From Kutzneria kofuensis (lineage in GTDB: Bacteria; Actinomycetota; Actinomycetes; Mycobacteriales; Pseudonocardiaceae): a stretch of 64,000 nucleotides of DNA. The notes beneath the pieces are model-generated. The model did no database searches and was not told where the DNA came from. It saw only the letters and a program-made list of their open reading frames with translations. The stretch spans positions 6,078,038-6,142,037 of the forward strand of contig NZ_JACHIR010000001.1 of assembly GCF_014203355.1 (NCBI RefSeq). The letters run 5' to 3'. The position numbers and the translations under genes are program-made. How positions within the stretch are numbered: position 1 is the first letter of the stretch; each line of letters opens with the position of its first letter. Shown here piece by piece: positions 60,640 to 64,000 of this stretch.

Positions 60640-61245
60640 GTGGGGCTGGAGCTCGTCGGGCCGGCCGCGGGCATGTTCGCGGTGACCAACATCGACGACA
60701 TGCTGGTGCTGGCGGTGTTCTTCGGCCACGCGGCGGGCAGCCGGTCCGCCGCGTTGCGGGTGGTCCTCGGCCAGTACCTCGGCTTCGGCGCGATCGTGGC
60801 CGTGTCCGTGCTGGGTGGACAGGGTGTCGGCCTGCTGCCCGAGCAGGTCATCCCCTACCTGGGGTTGGTGCCGCTGCTGTTGGGGCTGCGGGCCGCATGG
60901 ACGGTCATCCGGGAACGCCGCGCCGGCGGCGAGGATGCGGTGGACACCCCGGCCGGCGACAAGGGCGCTGGCATCCTGCAAGTCGCCGCCGTGACCTTCG
61001 CCAACGGCGGCGACAACATCGGTGTCTACGTGCCGGTGTTCGCCGTGGCCGGCATCGGCGGCATGATCGGCTACGTCGTGGTGTTCCTGATCGGCGTCGC
61101 AGTGTGGTGCGCCATCGGCTGGTTTCTGGCCAGCCGCCCGGTCGTGGCCGGCGCGCTGTCCCGGTGGGGGCACCTGATCTTGCCGGTCGTGCTGGTCGGC
61201 GTCGGCCTGGTCATCCTCATCGGCGGCGGCGCGTTCGGCCTCTGA
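60640..61245 (+). CDS. CadD-family cadmium-resistance-type transporter
   Basis: A 201-residue membrane protein with five to six helices. The family motifs AVTNIDDMLVLAVFFGHA near the N-terminus and VAAVTFANGGDNIGVYVPVFA in the middle are seen; both acid-containing loops are conserved in CadD/LysE-superfamily exporters. GGAGGGG precedes GTG 60640. No CadC/ArsR regulator is adjacent, so the metal (cadmium or another cation) is inferred. Confidence 0.85.
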   Translation: MGLELVGPAAGMFAVTNIDDMLVLAVFFGHAAGSRSAALRVVLGQYLGFGAIVAVSVLGGQGVGLLPEQVIPYLGLVPLLLGLRAAWTVIRERRAGGEDAVDTPAGDKGAGILQVAAVTFANGGDNIGVYVPVFAVAGIGGMIGYVVVFLIGVAVWCAIGWFLASRPVVAGALSRWGHLILPVVLVGVGLVILIGGGAFGL

Positions 61246-61263
61246 GCACCGGCCGACGGGTTT

Positions 61264-62148
61264 TCACGCGGCCAGAGCCGTCCGCAGCAGCAACTCGCTG
61301 GCGTTCAGCCAGACCGGGTTGGGCCAGCCGCCATGTCGGAACGCGAACCAGCCGAGGGTGCGCAGCACGTTGTGCGCCGAGTAGGCCCACAGCAGCTCGG
61401 GCTCCATGACCCGACGGAGGTGTCGGCGCAGCTCGGTGGAGGTGCGGGTCTGGTCGGTGCCGATGCGCAGGGCGAACCACAGCGTGACCAGGTCGGCGCG
61501 TCGGTCGCCGGGCCGCCAGCCGTCCCAGTCGATGACGCCGCTGAGCCCGCCGGCGTGGAACAGCATGTTGCCGAGGCCGTAGTCGCAGTGCACGACGTCG
61601 TCGGACGGCAGCCGGGACAGGTCGAGGCGGGCGGCGAGGGTCTCGATGCCGCGAACGAGGTCGGCGGCTCGTGGCGAATGCGCTACCAGGGCGCGCTTTC
61701 GTGGCGTCCAGTGGCCGGGGTCGGCGAGGTCGCGGTGGATCTGCTCGCCCCACGGCAGCGTGGTGCGCGGTGACGACAGCCCGCGGGCGGCGCCGGCATG
61801 CAGCTCGACGAGGTCGATGAGCCGTTCCAACTGGTCGACGTCCAGCTCGTCCGACGGCGACCCCGGCAGCTTCTCCTGCACGTAGAAGGCGATCTCGCCG
61901 AGCCGGTCGGCGGCGATCACCCGCGGCGCGGGATAGCGCAGCGTCCGCAGGCGAGAGGTCACCTCGGCCACCTCGTGCGGCCACGACCGCGGATGCCACG
62001 TCCACTTGACCACGTACCGGCCGCGCCCGGCGACGGTCGCCTCGACCGCCCCGTGCTCGCCGGACAGGGGTTTGACTCTGCTGAAGCCGAGACCGCACGC
62101 CTCGGCGATCACCGGCAGCGCGCGGTCGGCATCGGTGCCGCCTCTCAT
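61264..62148 (-). CDS. Aminoglycoside phosphotransferase (APH)-family protein
   Basis: A 294-residue kinase-fold protein. The catalytic loop is VVHCDYGLGNMLF (Asp and Asn) and the metal motif GVIDWDGWRPGD. The N-terminal lobe has YVVKWTW with the ATP-binding Lys. Such proteins phosphorylate antibiotics, sugars, choline or other metabolites; the family name does not prove resistance. ATG 62148 is chosen because the reading frame upstream runs through a strong hairpin. Confidence 0.85.
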   Translation of the reverse strand: MRGGTDADRALPVIAEACGLGFSRVKPLSGEHGAVEATVAGRGRYVVKWTWHPRSWPHEVAEVTSRLRTLRYPAPRVIAADRLGEIAFYVQEKLPGSPSDELDVDQLERLIDLVELHAGAARGLSSPRTTLPWGEQIHRDLADPGHWTPRKRALVAHSPRAADLVRGIETLAARLDLSRLPSDDVVHCDYGLGNMLFHAGGLSGVIDWDGWRPGDRRADLVTLWFALRIGTDQTRTSTELRRHLRRVMEPELLWAYSAHNVLRTLGWFAFRHGGWPNPVWLNASELLLRTALAA

Positions 62149-62178
62149 GGCCGCACAGTGTGGACGAAAATGCTGAAT

Positions 62179-62219
62179 CGGTCCACCTTCCGGCTCGGGG
62201 AGCACCGGAAGGTGGACCG
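62179..62219. terminator. Strong hairpin terminator after the GH8 gene
   Basis: CGGTCCACCTTCCGG and CCGGAAGGTGGACCG form a perfect 15-bp stem around an 11-base loop, 28 bp past the GH8 stop. Confidence 0.82.
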
Positions 62220-62246
62220 CAGCGTTGGATCGAAGGGGGCAGGGCT

Positions 62247-63467
62247 TCAGGACGCGGGCGTCCAGTAGTCGCCGGCCATCACGATGTAGACGAGCATCTT
62301 GATCGTCTCGCCGTAGTAGGTGTCGCCGAACGGGTTGGTGGCCAGGTACTTCCACAGCGAGTCGGTCCACGCCTGGTCGCCCGCGGCCATCGCGGCCACG
62401 CCCACCGGGTCGTTGGCGCACTCGCACTGGTCACCGGTGTTGGTCGGGGTGCCGTCCAGCTTGGTGTGCGGGTAGATCTTGGCCGGGTTGCCGCCGGCGT
62501 GGCTCTTGTAGCTGTTGGACTCCTTGGTGGCCACGGACTTGGCCACCGAGCTGCCGTAGACCAGCGCGTCGGTGCCCATGTGCCACGGCACGCGCACCGA
62601 GTTGTAGCCGACGATGTTGTCCGGCTGTGACTCCTGGTAGTCGGCGGGCGCCGGCTTGGGGCTGGTGGTGTTGGCGCTGACCACGAAGTCCGACAGCAGG
62701 TTCGCGGTCGGCGAGTACTTCGCGGTGAACTCCTGGATCACCGCCTCGGTGCGGGTGACCACCTTGTTCCAGTCGTGCGCGGTGTCGTAGGCGGCGAACG
62801 CGCGCAGGTGGTCGAGCATGAAGTCGGAGGGCCGGGTGTCGGTGCTCGGGCCGTCGTCCTCGCACTTGAGGTGGCCGTCCGAGGCGACGTCGGCCTTGTA
62901 GAGCTTGGCCAGCCAGTCCTTGGCCGCCGCCGTGTAGCCGCCCCACTGCTTGTCCGCCAGGATCAGGCCGTAGCCGACGTCGAGGTCACCGTCGGTGGCC
63001 GCGTCCGGGGTGCCGGAGTCCGCGTACTTGCAGCTGCTGCCGTCGATCTTCCACTCCATCATGCCCTTGCTGTCGGGGTGGTCCTGCACCACCTTCCACA
63101 GGCCGTCGAATTCCGCCTTGGCGTTCGTGTCGTAGCCGGCCATCAGCGGCACGATGTTCATGCCGTAGCCCTGGGCCTCGGACACGGTGCCCTTGTTGGG
63201 CGCGTCGCCGGTGGCGTAGACGAGGTAGCCGCCGCAGGCCGAGCGCAGGTACGCCTTCTTCCAGGAGTCGTACTGCTTCTTGACCGCCGCGTCCCGGTCG
63301 GCCGCGCTGGCCGAGGGCATGACGCCCGTCTTGTACGTGACGTGGGTGGGAAAGGGATGGCTCTCGCCGGCGGCTGCGGCGGGAGCGGCCGTGGAGACCA
63401 GCACGGACAGGGAAATCGTCGCGGCAGCGGCGGCCATCGCCACCAGCCGACCGGATCGATCGCGCAT
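62247..63467 (-). CDS. Secreted GH8 glycosidase, probable chitosanase
   Basis: A 406-residue exported enzyme. A signal ending near AAPAAAAG precedes the GH8 (alpha/alpha)6 barrel, with the general acid in TVSEAQGYGM (Glu at about 98) and the base region DGDLDVGYGLILADKQWGGY. GH8 contains cellulases, xylanases and chitosanases. I favour chitosanase because a palindrome matching the CsnR box of actinomycete chitosanase genes stands immediately upstream, with a dre-like palindrome further up. ATG 63467 has AGGAGC upstream. Confidence 0.85.
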   Translation of the reverse strand: MRDRSGRLVAMAAAAATISLSVLVSTAAPAAAAGESHPFPTHVTYKTGVMPSASAADRDAAVKKQYDSWKKAYLRSACGGYLVYATGDAPNKGTVSEAQGYGMNIVPLMAGYDTNAKAEFDGLWKVVQDHPDSKGMMEWKIDGSSCKYADSGTPDAATDGDLDVGYGLILADKQWGGYTAAAKDWLAKLYKADVASDGHLKCEDDGPSTDTRPSDFMLDHLRAFAAYDTAHDWNKVVTRTEAVIQEFTAKYSPTANLLSDFVVSANTTSPKPAPADYQESQPDNIVGYNSVRVPWHMGTDALVYGSSVAKSVATKESNSYKSHAGGNPAKIYPHTKLDGTPTNTGDQCECANDPVGVAAMAAGDQAWTDSLWKYLATNPFGDTYYGETIKMLVYIVMAGDYWTPAS

Positions 63468-63478
63468 CGCTCGCTCCT

Positions 63479-63497
63479 GTTAGGAAAGTTTCTTAAC
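63479..63497. promoter_or_regulatory. CsnR-box-like palindrome
   Basis: GTTAGGAAAGTTTCTTAAC is a 19-bp near-palindrome (one mismatched pair) 12 bp before the GH8 start codon. From memory it is very close to the TTAGGAAAGTTTCCTAA operator of Streptomyces chitosanase genes bound by the ROK protein CsnR; no csnR gene is in this window. Confidence 0.65.
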
Positions 63498-63546
63498 TAA
63501 GCGGCGGCGTCAACCAGGGTGACGTCCGATCCTTGCGATGTCAAGG

Positions 63547-63560
63547 GAGGTCTAGACCTC
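63547..63560. promoter_or_regulatory. dre-like palindrome upstream of GH8
   Basis: GAGGTCTAGACCTC is a perfect 14-bp palindrome with the dre core GGTCTAGACC; the flanking T/A of the dre consensus is A/T here. It could be bound by the DasR-like protein. Confidence 0.5.
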
Positions 63561-63668
63561 TCAACGGAATCCGCCCCCGGGCGGGTTCACCCGAACGGAC
63601 CGTGAACCGTTGCGGCGGTCGACGGCGTGGTGTCTGCTGAGCGCGTCATTCGGGAGGTCGGGAGCACC

Positions 63669-64000
63669 ATGGCTGGGATCTCGCGTCGCCGCCTGCTCGA
63701 GTCGGCGGCCGGCGCCGCCGCACTCGCGGTGCTGCCGCCCAACCTGCGGCGGGCCCTCACAGTCACCCCGGCCAACCCCGCGACGCTGCGGGACATCAAG
63801 CACATTGTGGTCCTGATGCAGGAGAACCGGTCGTTCGACCACTACTTCGGCACCATGCCCGGCGTCCGCGGCTTCGACGACCCGAACGCGGTCACGCTGT
63901 CCACCGGCCGCTCGGTGTTCTACCAGCCCGACCCCAAGAACCCGGACGGCTACCTGCTGCCGTTCCACCTCGACACGCAGCGCACCAGCTCGCAGGCGAT
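63669..64000 (+). CDS. Phospholipase C-type phosphoesterase, N-terminal part
   Basis: The gene runs off the window after 110 codons. The product starts with a Tat-type signal (SRRRLLESAAGAAALAVLP) and continues with HIVVLMQENRSFDHYFGTMPGVRG, the invariant metal-site opening of non-haemolytic phospholipase C/acid phosphatase proteins (split around residue 58). It should be exported folded and cleave phosphocholine-type head groups. GGGAGC precedes ATG 63669. Confidence 0.92.
   Translation, partial: MAGISRRRLLESAAGAAALAVLPPNLRRALTVTPANPATLRDIKHIVVLMQENRSFDHYFGTMPGVRGFDDPNAVTLSTGRSVFYQPDPKNPDGYLLPFHLDTQRTSSQA

Noticed and set aside
61264-62148. Calling the APH-family gene an antibiotic resistance determinant
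   Set aside because: The kinase fold is shared by many metabolic kinases and no close resistance signature is visible.
63547-63560. Treating GAGGTCTAGACCTC as a certain dre site
   Set aside because: The flanking T/A of the dre consensus is inverted, so it is listed only as dre-like.

Overview
The window is a 64-kb chromosomal stretch from a high-GC Gram-positive. Codon third positions are almost all G or C, GTG starts are common, and the gene set (an IdeR-type regulator, F420-dependent luciferase-like enzyme, DasR-like regulator, DUF222/HNH proteins, many secreted hydrolases) is typical of a filamentous actinomycete. A member of the Pseudonocardiaceae is my best guess, but this is inferred from gene style and not from a marker gene. 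There is no rRNA, no convincing tRNA, no transposase, no integrase and no CRISPR array.

Layout. 1-6.4 kb: the start of a sugar-binding lipoprotein gene, a divergent LacI regulator with a clear operator between them, then a five-gene oligopeptide-type ABC importer. 6.4-17.9 kb: mixed metabolism, including a serine hydrolase, an SDR, a methyltransferase with a DedA protein, a sensor kinase/response regulator/adenosine deaminase operon, a NUDIX protein and a DUF4192 protein behind a pair of DnaA-box-like sequences. A 1-kb gap at 15.35-16.4 kb holds tandem structured repeats. 16.4-24.1 kb: LLM oxidoreductase with a SnoaL partner, a PadR regulator set between minisatellites, and an ideR-galK-galE-S9 peptidase run. 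24.4-31.6 kb: rhodanese, a mitochondrial-type single-chain PheRS homologue, AcuC with a giant GNAT/acyl-CoA-synthetase-like protein, and a DasR-like GntR regulator. 31.6-39.2 kb: a membrane protein, M4 protease, ArsR/SRPBCC pair, Tex, and a two-gene phosphonate-type operon.

39.2-51.5 kb is the accessory part: a 5'-truncated, doubly frameshifted Rhs C-terminal module with a possible immunity gene; a TetR-controlled cassette of a macrolide-type glycosyltransferase plus a P450-like protein that has lost its haem cysteine (the architecture of EryCIII/EryCII-type pairs); an NmrA protein; and a DUF222/HNH gene bracketed by two 110-bp foldback repeats in inverted orientation. TetR/SnoaL, MarR, SGNH hydrolase and an aromatic-acid-type MFS gene follow.

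51.6-64 kb is largely secretory: a huge S8-like protein, two GH18 chitinases with duplicated chitin-binding modules, a GH27 galactosidase, a CadD-type transporter, a phosphotransferase, a GH8 enzyme (probably chitosanase) and the start of a phospholipase C. Two strong DasR-type (dre) sites lie before the first chitinase and a CsnR-like palindrome lies before the GH8 gene, so the DasR-like regulator at 30.8 kb plausibly controls chitin use here.

Terminators are mostly strong GC hairpins without a T-tract. Several genes have a TANNNT -10 element 6-7 nt before the start codon and no ribosome binding site, which suggests leaderless mRNAs.
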